A DNA stretch of 64,000 bases from Pacificibacter marinus (lineage in GTDB: Bacteria > Pseudomonadota > Alphaproteobacteria > Rhodobacterales > Rhodobacteraceae). Positions 37,329 through 44,068 of this stretch are shown one piece after another. Position 1 is the stretch's first letter. The number at the start of each line of letters is the position of its first letter. Location: positions 62,001 through 126,000 of the forward strand of contig NZ_JAHKPK010000022.1 in assembly GCF_018860665.1 (NCBI RefSeq). The letters are read 5' to 3'. Below the pieces are notes generated by a model. The model saw only the letters and a list, made by a program, of their open reading frames with translations. It was not told where the DNA came from and did not search any database. Made by a program: the position numbers and the translations under genes.

Positions 37329-39176
37329 ATGCGCCTAAAATCTGTCTGGATCAGCGAATATAAGAACCTTCGCGACTTCACGCTCACCTTTGACGGCGAC
37401 AGTTTCCTCGACATCTTCGTCGGCAAGAACGGCACGGGTAAGTCCAACTTCTTCGAGGCGCTGGTGGAAATCTTCAACTTCGTCTTCGCCTCGACGAAGC
37501 GGCGCAGCGAGATCAGTTTCGACTTCGATCTGTTCTACGAGATCGATGGCGATGATGTGCGCGTACGTCGTGAGGGTGGCCAGTTGCAGGTCAACGGAGC
37601 GAACCGTTCGAAAATCGCGGACGCGCTGACACCCGACAACGTGATCATCTACTATTCCGGTCACAGCGACAAAATCACGTCTACCGTAGATCAGTACGCT
37701 CGCGCCTACGCACGTCGGAACCGCAAGTGGACAGGCGAGGAAGCGCGGGAGTTCATCAGCATCGGGGCTGAGTACAAGGAGATGCTCCTTTCGATCTTGT
37801 TGATGCAGCCTGACGAATGCGCGGCCCGTCGCTATATCTGCCAGAAGCTGGGGATCGAAGTCACGTCTGAAACCGTCAGGCTTCGGCTGTCGCCGCCCAA
37901 GTTTAACCACAGCCATGTCGAAGTTGGCGATGTGGCTTCGTTCCTATGGGGGGCAGAGGGCCAATCACTCGTATTCGTTGAAAGGCTGCTCAACTGTGTC
38001 CGGGGCGAGTTCACACGAGACTCGATTTATGACCATGGGCAAGATCGGTATACTATCCGTATTAATATTGAGCTCTTCCGTGAAGAGTTTGCCGACGCGT
38101 CCTCGTCTGACCTTTTTCGCCAATTCGACAATCTGAAAACACTTGGCATGTTCGAGGGCTTGTCCATTCCGATCGGCTTGGGCGACGGCAGGCCGATCCT
38201 TGTCGGCGATTTTAGCGATGGTCAGTTTCAATCCACCTACATTTTCGCCATTACCGAATTTTTTAAAGACCGTAACTGCATCACGCTCCTCGATGAACCA
38301 GACTCTTTTCTGCATCCTGAATGGCAGTTTTGCTTTCTCAATCAGGTTGAAGACATCGCCGCGACCGAAGCCGCGCAGACCAATCACGTTCTACTCAGCA
38401 GTCACAGTGCTTCGACGATCGTCGAGGCCAATGAACCGCAGATACGCCTTTTCGAGATTGCGGATGGCAACGTCACGGCGGTGCAGCGTGATAAAGCGGC
38501 AGTAGTTCAGTCACTCTCGGCTGGGCTAATTACGTTTAGTGAGCGTGAGGCGCGCCTCAACATTTACCACAATCTCAAGAACACCAATGGGCCAGTACTC
38601 ATGGTTGAGGGAGTAACGGACGAAATCATCTTCGAAACGGCTTGGCGCAAGTTGTATGGAGCAGAGGTGAACCGGCCCTTTGAGATATTGAGCGCGTTTT
38701 CTTGCACAACACTTGGCCGTTTGATGCGAAGCGACGAATTCTACCAAGACAATCAGGGGCGCACAATTTTTGCGTTGTATGATTGGGATGAAGCTTACAA
38801 CGAATGGAACATGAACCACAGTCAAGTAGTTCAAAACAATGTTTCGCGTTGTTTGACCAGAAAGCGGAATGGAGTGGACGGCTACAACCTGATGTTGCCA
38901 GTTTCCGAGGAACATAGCTGTTACGGACAAGTTGTGAACGCAGCCACCGGGGAGCATTATAAAAGCAAGTCAAGTTTTCCAATGGAGCTGCTTTTTCGTG
39001 ACGCGCCTGGAGTAGGCGCACATTTTGAAATCGATCCGACGCGCCCCGGCAATTTTCAGCGCTTCAAGGGTGACAAGGCAACCTTTGCTAAGGAAATAGT
39101 TCCCGCTCTACCGCCTGCTGCGTTTGAGCCCGCCAGACCCGTTTTTGATTTTATCCTGCATACTATCGGCCAATAG
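37329..39176 (+). CDS. OLD-like ATPase with TOPRIM domain
   Basis: A 615-residue ABC-type ATPase: Walker A GKNGTGKSNFFEAL near residue 35, the signature-like region GDFSDGQFQSTY, Walker B ITLLDEPDSFLHPEW and an H-loop LLSSHSASTIVEAN. After about residue 420 a TOPRIM-like domain follows: VLMVEGVTDEIIFETAW (conserved Glu and Asp) and FALYDWDEAYNEW (Asp-x-Asp). OLD-family proteins are nucleases in phage defence (P2 Old, GajA of Gabija, PARIS-related). Here the partner gene is the Q-x-K protein rather than a UvrD helicase. Operon with hsdRMS. Confidence 0.75.
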   Translation: MRLKSVWISEYKNLRDFTLTFDGDSFLDIFVGKNGTGKSNFFEALVEIFNFVFASTKRRSEISFDFDLFYEIDGDDVRVRREGGQLQVNGANRSKIADALTPDNVIIYYSGHSDKITSTVDQYARAYARRNRKWTGEEAREFISIGAEYKEMLLSILLMQPDECAARRYICQKLGIEVTSETVRLRLSPPKFNHSHVEVGDVASFLWGAEGQSLVFVERLLNCVRGEFTRDSIYDHGQDRYTIRINIELFREEFADASSSDLFRQFDNLKTLGMFEGLSIPIGLGDGRPILVGDFSDGQFQSTYIFAITEFFKDRNCITLLDEPDSFLHPEWQFCFLNQVEDIAATEAAQTNHVLLSSHSASTIVEANEPQIRLFEIADGNVTAVQRDKAAVVQSLSAGLITFSEREARLNIYHNLKNTNGPVLMVEGVTDEIIFETAWRKLYGAEVNRPFEILSAFSCTTLGRLMRSDEFYQDNQGRTIFALYDWDEAYNEWNMNHSQVVQNNVSRCLTRKRNGVDGYNLMLPVSEEHSCYGQVVNAATGEHYKSKSSFPMELLFRDAPGVGAHFEIDPTRPGNFQRFKGDKATFAKEIVPALPPAAFEPARPVFDFILHTIGQ

Positions 39177-39769
39177 CATCCAAATCAGCGGCCAGGTAAA
39201 TATCCTACAACTTCCGCTTCGGTCCGTCTGTGTCAATGCTCGCGCACCTGCAGCGAACGTCTCCTAACCGCCCATTCTGTTGAAAAACTCTGTGCTGCAT
39301 CTGCAAATTTTGAAAAAGTGGGAAATCGTTCCCCGACGATCTCATTGCAGCCCTGTGGCGCCGTTGAGCTTTGGGTAAATCAGAATTTTGTTCTGCCCGA
39401 TTTAGGATCAACGCGCTGTATGGGAGTTTATCAACAGAATACGCCGATTCTGTTGATAAAATTGATGCTTACGCAGAAAGTGGGGCGTGAGAGACCATGC
39501 ACTCGCTTTACAGATCAGGCGTGGCAAATTTGCTTTGGCCTTGGCTAGATTTGGTGATTTCGGACGTTGTATTCGTTGTTTGCATTGCATTACCCACATC
39601 CGCCGGAAAACTCCCCAATCGCTCTCTCGATACTTGACGTCTCGCTCGGTCATGGGGATTTTTCCGGCTCGCGACGAGACCAAGGCGACCACCGCGGCTA
39701 CACACCCTTCCAGTAGGTATTTATCGACTGACTGTTCAAAGTGAAAATATCTCGCATATCAATGCAATA
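39177..39769. other. Non-coding stretch with an inverted-repeat element
   Basis: About 590 bases between the defence operon and the mobilization region. The only open frames are short and lack ribosome sites. It holds the MITE-like element and a 14-bp inverted repeat described separately. It may also contain the origin of transfer, which I could not locate with confidence. Confidence 0.5.
39274..39440. repeat. MITE-like element with 17-bp terminal inverted repeats
   Basis: The ends 39274-39290 and 39424-39440 are inverted repeats matching at 16 of 17 positions (ATTCTGTTGAxAAACTC). The 167-bp unit has no gene. A further copy of the same end, ATTCTGTTGATAAA, lies at 39447-39460 next to the right end and makes a perfect 14-bp palindromic arm with 39427-39440. 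This suggests a miniature element or the leftover ends of an insertion sequence. Confidence 0.5.
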
Positions 39770-40123
39770 TTAGATTTTACTATCATCTAGGTCACGTGCA
39801 AAAATCAGACAGGCTTGTCTCAGCACTGCGTTTTCTGCACGCAACCTATGATTCGCTAGCTCAAGCTCTGCCTTCCCCATCACGGCACCACTCTCGGGGG
39901 CCGTTTGAAGCGCTGCATCGATATTTTCCTCCTGACCACTGTCCCTGATCCATTCCAGCAGCGTCTTCGGCGCACATCCGACGTGCGTGGAGACCGCCTT
40001 TATAGCCGCCCAACGTGACAGGTGATCCTTACGAATATCGATTACCATCTGCACTGCCCGCTCCCGTGTTTGGACAGGGTAACGGCTTCGTGGCGGTCTT
40101 TTCTGCTCAGTTTCCTGCGACAT
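39770..40123 (-). CDS. IS3-family OrfA-like protein without OrfB
   Basis: A 117-residue protein with an N-terminal helix-turn-helix (YPVQTRERAVQMVIDIR...CAPKTLLEWI) and a C-terminal leucine-zipper-like coiled coil (ELANHRLRAENAVLRQACLIFARDLDD), the structure of IS3 OrfA. The OrfB catalytic subunit with the DDE motif is absent downstream, so it cannot transpose alone. It begins 17 bp after mobA in the same direction and may be an expressed last gene of the mobilization operon. Confidence 0.65.
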   Translation of the reverse strand: MSQETEQKRPPRSRYPVQTRERAVQMVIDIRKDHLSRWAAIKAVSTHVGCAPKTLLEWIRDSGQEENIDAALQTAPESGAVMGKAELELANHRLRAENAVLRQACLIFARDLDDSKI

Positions 40124-40140
40124 TTCCTATCATTTCCTTG

Positions 40141-41718
40141 TTAATGCTCCGGCCCATTCGTGCCATTTACGTTCACTTGAAGATGAAGCCTGTTTTCTTC
40201 GGCGTTTCGGGCTTGACCTGGCCGCGCGGCCTGCACCCTGCCTCGAAGGCGTCCTGCAAGGTCGACAACGAGGCGCTCAATTTGTTCTGCAAGTCGGCGA
40301 GCGCCTTCTCTTGCTCGAGCTGCCGCTGCATGCACGCGGAGACGGTCTTCTCCAATTCTTCTACGCAGGCGAGCAACTCGTTCTCGAGTGGTGTTAGGGT
40401 CATCGGGGATCACTCCATTTTCAAACAAGTTCGGTTCGTACCGGTGCCGATTGGGCACCTTGCGGGCACCAGCCCCAGCGGCATGACGATCACTTGCCCC
40501 AAGCCCCCTACGCCACGGGTAATCCGGCTGCCTGTCAGCTGCTCTGGGATCAGCTGCGTCGATGGTTCTGGTGGCCGTGTTGTCGCGGTTTTCGCGCCTA
40601 GAAATGCGGTGGCGGCTGTCGTTACTCCTGCTAAGGTCACTCCGAATAAGACTAGAACAACCATCCTTTTGGTCACGATCTTGCTGTGCCTTTGGCGCTG
40701 TTGTTCCAGCTCCCGATTTAAGGTTTCGATCTTCGTCTTGCGGAGTTCGACCTCTGCCTTCAACTGCTGGGTCGTGTCGCGAGAGAAGCTTTTCAGGCCT
40801 TCCAAATCGTTCGAGATTGTACGTGCGGCGCTTTGCGCAGTCTTCCGTAACGCGCCGTTCGAGCTCTCCAATTGGGATTGCAGCGAGTCGAGCTGAGCCT
40901 CTAGCATCTGATCCATGCTCTGTCGGATGCGGGGGTTGAGTTGTGTCTGCGGTCCAGTCGACATTGAAGTATGCTCCTTTCAAGCGCCATCTATTTTTAG
41001 GCAAGTCCGGGTCTGCGACGGTAACGTAAATCTCCCCGGCTCGCGGGATCTCGAAACCGATGCCTTTGAGTGCTCTGAGTAACGTCTTGCGGTCGTGGAT
41101 CACCCCGAACTCGACTTGGGTCTCGACCCATTCATTCACCTCTGCTCGCGTCTGAGCCCGCTCGGGCGCTTCAGTGACAGTTTTCACAGCGCGCGCCCGT
41201 GCGGGGTCCATCGGGTCCGCCCATCCGTGACGGCGATTATGCAGGTCCATGAACGCCATGTATGATTTCTCGTGGCCTGGTGGGGCGACGTTCAACGACT
41301 TTCCGGTAAGGAGATCCATACGAGGCATAAGGAAGTGCAGCTCGACACGCCCTGCATGAAGGTGACGGACCCAGAGCATCCGACACCGATCATGTTGCAG
41401 TCCGGGGCAGGCGAAGGCTTCGAAATCCTCCATGAGCTGGCGCTGCTTTGCTTCGGACGGGGCATCCTCGGCAGCAAAGCTCAGCACGCCGGACTTATAC
41501 TTCCAGCGATGTGGAACCGCGTCCACGAGATCGATCATGCGCTCCGGATGACCCTTCAGAACCTCAGGCATGATCGAACGGCGGGTGCGTTTGACCTTGT
41601 CCGCAGCATCCCGTTTGGGCTGACGGTGCTGGTCGTAGTCCACGACGACCTCGTCAATGAGGTAGTTCACGGCTGGCGCGGCTTTGCCCTGACCATGGTT
41701 GAAGAACTTGACCATCAT
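40141..41718 (-). CDS. mobA: MobA-type relaxase
   Basis: A 525-residue relaxase that would nick the origin of transfer and pilot the strand. The N-terminal 250 residues carry the nuclease: VKFFNHGQGKAAPAVNYLI, the histidine region WVRHLHAGRVELHFLMPRMDL, and AFMDLHNRRHGWADP. The C-terminal half is Arg/Asp-rich with low complexity and encodes two other proteins in another frame. The start overlaps the mobC stop by ATGA. Most similar in layout to ColE1-type MbeA. Confidence 0.82.
   Translation of the reverse strand: MMVKFFNHGQGKAAPAVNYLIDEVVVDYDQHRQPKRDAADKVKRTRRSIMPEVLKGHPERMIDLVDAVPHRWKYKSGVLSFAAEDAPSEAKQRQLMEDFEAFACPGLQHDRCRMLWVRHLHAGRVELHFLMPRMDLLTGKSLNVAPPGHEKSYMAFMDLHNRRHGWADPMDPARARAVKTVTEAPERAQTRAEVNEWVETQVEFGVIHDRKTLLRALKGIGFEIPRAGEIYVTVADPDLPKNRWRLKGAYFNVDWTADTTQPPHPTEHGSDARGSARLAAIPIGELERRVTEDCAKRRTYNLERFGRPEKLLSRHDPAVEGRGRTPQDEDRNLKSGAGTTAPKAQQDRDQKDGCSSLIRSDLSRSNDSRHRISRRENRDNTATRTIDAADPRAADRQPDYPWRRGLGASDRHAAGAGARKVPNRHRYEPNLFENGVIPDDPNTTRERVARLRRRIGEDRLRVHAAAARAREGARRLAEQIERLVVDLAGRLRGRVQAARPGQARNAEENRLHLQVNVNGTNGPEH
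40173..40403 (-). CDS. MbeD/MobD-like mobilization protein nested in mobA
   Basis: A 76-residue protein lying entirely inside mobA in another frame: MTLTPLENELLACVEELEKTVSACMQRQLEQEKALADLQNKL, a coiled coil as in MbeD/MobD of ColE1 relatives. A GGAG site nine bases upstream supports translation. Function in ColE1 plasmids is accessory to transfer and entry exclusion; here it is inferred by position. Confidence 0.6.
   Translation of the reverse strand: MTLTPLENELLACVEELEKTVSACMQRQLEQEKALADLQNKLSASLSTLQDAFEAGCRPRGQVKPETPKKTGFIFK
40410..40964 (-). CDS. MbeB/MobB-like coiled-coil membrane protein nested in mobA
   Basis: A 184-residue protein encoded within mobA in another frame. It has a long N-terminal coiled coil (about residues 15-90), one transmembrane segment (MVVLVLFGVTLAGVTTAATAFLG, about 100-122) and a short tail. 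This is the layout of MbeB/MobB, which links the relaxosome to the membrane. An AAAGGAG site nine bases before the start makes it a genuine gene rather than a shadow. Confidence 0.65.
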   Translation of the reverse strand: MSTGPQTQLNPRIRQSMDQMLEAQLDSLQSQLESSNGALRKTAQSAARTISNDLEGLKSFSRDTTQQLKAEVELRKTKIETLNRELEQQRQRHSKIVTKRMVVLVLFGVTLAGVTTAATAFLGAKTATTRPPEPSTQLIPEQLTGSRITRGVGGLGQVIVMPLGLVPARCPIGTGTNRTCLKME

Positions 41719-42158
41719 CGCCAGCTCCAATGCCTGTGCGCCAACTTACCCAGATTTCGATCAATGCCGACCAACAGGCTCAAAATTGCTAGTCGGTCGA
41801 GATAACCACTCTCAACCTCGGAATCCCGAAGCATGCGCGTGACTTCATCCATGTCAGCCTCAATGCGGGCCACAGCACGCATCAGTTCTGGCGGCGCGAT
41901 CGGTACGCTGGTTCGGTGGCCCGATGTCACCAGCCCCAGAGCTTCTCTAAGCAACTCCGCCAACGGGCGGCGGGCCTGTCGGGTGATGTCATCCAACGCT
42001 TCTTTCTCAAGCTGTGAAACTCGAAAGGTAATCGATTTGGAAAGATGATCTGTGTACTTGGCGACTGAAACTGCTCGGGGGTTCGAAGGGGGCGCAGCCC
42101 CCTCGCCTGTTCCCGCGTCGTAAGACGTGGGTGAACTTGTTTTCCGTCTCGTGACCAT
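41715..42158 (-). CDS. mobC: MobC-like relaxosome accessory protein
   Basis: A 147-residue protein with a Pro/Ser-rich start and a ribbon-helix-helix-like region (SKSITFRVSQLEKEALDDITRQARRPLAELLREALG) followed by helices. Such proteins open the origin of transfer for the relaxase. A strong AAGGAGGG site precedes the start. Its stop overlaps the mobA start; repC ends 14 bp upstream, so repC-mobC-mobA may be one transcript. Confidence 0.7.
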   Translation of the reverse strand: MVTRRKTSSPTSYDAGTGEGAAPPSNPRAVSVAKYTDHLSKSITFRVSQLEKEALDDITRQARRPLAELLREALGLVTSGHRTSVPIAPPELMRAVARIEADMDEVTRMLRDSEVESGYLDRLAILSLLVGIDRNLGKLAHRHWSWR

Positions 42159-42172
42159 AATTCTACCCTCCT

Positions 42173-43387
42173 TCAGCTTTTGGGGAAACCATGCTCAGTT
42201 TCTTTTAATAGCCGCCCTTGGCGGCTGCGGTGCGGTGGCTCGCCTGCCTTATGGGAGGCGATCTCACCACCACCCCGTGGCGCTAATCCAGATGCGTCGT
42301 TCGTGCCGTCATTGGTGCTCATTTGACGTCGAAGCCCTTGAAGTTCTCCAATCAATCCACGCAGTGCGGATCCGCGCTCGGCAGTGTCTCGCCCCAAGCC
42401 AAAGAACGCGCGGCGCATATCATCGACATGGTGTAAACTGCCATTTCTCTCGGCATTCCGGTCCACTAGCAGAAGGCAGATCGCCGTATTCTGCTGTCCG
42501 ATACAGTTGACCTGCTTCTGCCAAAGACCCGCCGGAATTTCCTTCACCTCAGCCCAAGCCTTCGCTGCCTCTGGGATGCTCCGCCAATCCGGCGGCCCGC
42601 CAGGGGGCGCATATTGCATCACCGCATCCTGAAGACCCTTGCTGGCAAGAACGTAGAACTGTGCCGGAGACAGCTGTGGTTCTGGCTGATCCTCGCTACT
42701 TCTTTTTAATTTTGTTTTTTTACATTCCCTGTGTGCGACAAACGTGTCGCTCCGGTCGGACATTTCCACTGCCACGGGTTCTTCATCAAATGTGTCGATC
42801 AGGGCCTCCAGAGCCTCAGCAACCTCCTTTAACCGGTCATAGCGCCAGATACGGGAGGGGCGACGAGACGGCAGGATTACTTCCGCCGCAGCAGCAGCCG
42901 AAGAGTCTCCAGCAATACCGACCCGTTCCAGTAGTTTGGGAATGTGTAGGCGCAGGCGTTTGGCTTCATCCTTCTCAAAGCAGGCCTTTCTTGCAGCTAA
43001 TTCGATCTCGCGCGCTCTTTCCACAAGCGGGGCGAGGTTGATGCCGTAGGCATACCGGATGAATTTTTCAGACCTGACACCGTAGCGCCGACAACGTGCG
43101 GCGCTCGATTTGATGATTAGTCCTAAGTCCACAAGAAGCGTCTCGGCTCTCGCTATCTGTCGAGGGTCCGTGTCAAGCTGCGAGGCGGTTTCCGCGACAG
43201 ATGGCCATATTGCGCAAATTCTATCAGCGGCATAGTCTTGATCCTGAGTCTTAGAGATCGCAAAGCGCAGATATTTGAGAGCTGCGTGGGTTAGGCCGAA
43301 ATGCTTCGCAGCTTTGACCAGATAGCTATAGAGCTCCCATCGTGTCATTCCGTCAGGTAGTCCGCGATGCTTTAACACATGTGTCAT
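42173..43387 (-). CDS. repC: RepC-like replication initiator
   Basis: A 404-residue homologue of the initiator of repABC plasmids. The N-terminal winged-helix domain has TRWELYSYLVKAAKHFGLTHAALKYLRF, ARAETLLVDLGLI and the family segment IRYAYGINLAPLVERAREIE; the C-terminal RP-C domain covers about 250-350. No repA or repB is nearby. The origin of repABC plasmids lies within repC, so the element may replicate after excision. The second ATG, 43387, is favoured because GGGAG is well spaced from it. Confidence 0.82.
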   Translation of the reverse strand: MTHVLKHRGLPDGMTRWELYSYLVKAAKHFGLTHAALKYLRFAISKTQDQDYAADRICAIWPSVAETASQLDTDPRQIARAETLLVDLGLIIKSSAARCRRYGVRSEKFIRYAYGINLAPLVERAREIELAARKACFEKDEAKRLRLHIPKLLERVGIAGDSSAAAAAEVILPSRRPSRIWRYDRLKEVAEALEALIDTFDEEPVAVEMSDRSDTFVAHRECKKTKLKRSSEDQPEPQLSPAQFYVLASKGLQDAVMQYAPPGGPPDWRSIPEAAKAWAEVKEIPAGLWQKQVNCIGQQNTAICLLLVDRNAERNGSLHHVDDMRRAFFGLGRDTAERGSALRGLIGELQGLRRQMSTNDGTNDASGLAPRGGGEIASHKAGEPPHRSRQGRLLKETEHGFPKS

Positions 43388-43427
43388 TGGCATCTCCCAA
43401 GACGGAAGCCATTGGGCAGAATTTTCG

Positions 43428-43457
43428 TTGTGACAGGAGCGTTCAATGCGCTATACT
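43428..43457 (+). promoter_or_regulatory. Promoter of the putative repC antisense RNA
   Basis: A GTGACA hexamer (43430-43435) is followed after 16 bp by TATACT (43452-43457), a good sigma70-type promoter on the strand opposite repC. The 10-bp sequence GCAGAATTTT occurs at 43416 and 43465, flanking it. Confidence 0.6.
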
Positions 43458-43463
43458 TATCTA

Positions 43464-43527
43464 AGCAGAATTTTGCGCCTGCTATGAAATGTGCCTCGGA
43501 TTCGGTTGCCGCCGAACCGAGGTTTTT
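43464..43527 (+). ncRNA. Putative countertranscribed RNA antisense to the repC leader
   Basis: Transcription from the promoter above would give an RNA of about 60 nt ending at the terminator hairpin at 43494-43527. repABC plasmids encode a ctRNA of about 55-60 nt at this exact position, between repB and repC on the opposite strand, which blocks repC expression and sets copy number. The match in place, orientation and size is strong, though no expression data are available. Confidence 0.6.
43494..43527 (+). terminator. Terminator of the repC antisense RNA
   Basis: A two-part stem (CCTCGG with CCGAGG, then TTCGG with CCGAA after one unpaired base) is followed by five T residues on the plus strand. 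In the antisense direction it is also a stable hairpin in the repC mRNA leader. Confidence 0.8.
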
Positions 43528-43689
43528 CTTTGGCAACACCCCAGATGGACTGAACCAATCTCGACGCCGGTGTACGGGTTTTGTACAGGCGAGTCGTGAT
43601 CCTGCGCCGAAAATCGACGTAAAATCCCGCACGAAGCTGCAAGAAGCACGCACACAACGCTCGCAAGTCATTGATATTAAGTTTAAATT

Positions 43690-43766
43690 TGGTGACCCCG
43701 ACTGGATTCGAACCAGTAACCTGCCCCTTAGGAGGGGGCTGCTCTATCCAGTTGAGCCACGGGACC
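43690..43766 (-). tRNA. tRNA-Arg (CCT anticodon), right end of the element
   Basis: The 77-nt minus-strand sequence folds as a complete tRNA with encoded CCA (43690-43692): acceptor GGTCCCG with CGGGGTC using two wobble pairs, a D stem GCTC/GAGC, anticodon stem GCCCC/GGGGC with loop CTCCTAA, and T stem ACTGG/CCAGT. The 3' half comes from the integrated element, the 5' half from the chromosome, so the gene is a hybrid. Its anticodon-loop region is the 19-bp crossover core. Confidence 0.97.
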
Positions 43767-44038
43767 ACGCGGTTTTGTTTTACCTGCGTTGACGCCAAAG
43801 GCAAGCCTATCGCATCTGGATATTATGAGCAGGCGTATATCATTGCTGGGATTAGGTAAGGGGGAGCGAATTTGGCCCACCACTCCCCCTCTAAATCCGA
43901 GACCGCACTGAGAGTTAGAGAGCTTGCAGGACGATTCGGATGTTCTTTTTGGCCGAAACCATGGGTTCAAAGCCTGTTAGCGATAACATAGCGACATTGC
44001 TGCGCGTGGACAAGGGCGATTTTCCCTGTATGGTCATG

Positions 44039-44053
44039 ACTACAAAATGTAGT
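44039..44053. promoter_or_regulatory. Inverted repeat before the LacI-type regulator gene
   Basis: ACTACA and TGTAGT form perfect 6-bp arms around a three-base centre, 16 bp before the start codon. Size and place fit an operator for an autoregulated LacI-family protein; the direct evidence is only the symmetry. Confidence 0.4.
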
Positions 44054-44068
44054 GAAGGCCCGCACACA

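Larger units (their letters stand above)
27783..43736. mobile_element. Integrative mobilizable element in tRNA-Arg(CCT), about 16 kb
   Basis: The element is bounded by 19-bp direct repeats within tRNA-Arg sequence. From left to right it carries an integrase, two excisionase-like genes, two HTH regulators, a type I restriction-modification operon with two extra genes, an inverted-repeat insertion, an IS3 OrfA-like gene, a relaxase operon and repC. It lacks a mating-pair formation system, so it would need a helper for conjugation. Codon use and context differ from the flanking backbone. Confidence 0.88.

Noticed and set aside
36558-39176. Assignment of the gene pair to Gabija or PARIS
   Set aside because: There is no UvrD-like helicase gene as in Gabija, and ATPase and TOPRIM are on one protein, unlike PARIS with separate AriA and AriB.
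39408-39744. Short open frames between the defence operon and the OrfA-like gene
   Set aside because: They lack ribosome sites and conserved segments and run across the inverted repeats; none resembles an OrfB transposase.
40015-40896. A 293-codon plus-strand open frame opposite mobA
   Set aside because: It is Cys/Ser/Val-rich and lies opposite three coding frames with ribosome sites on the minus strand; it is a shadow of that high-GC overlap.
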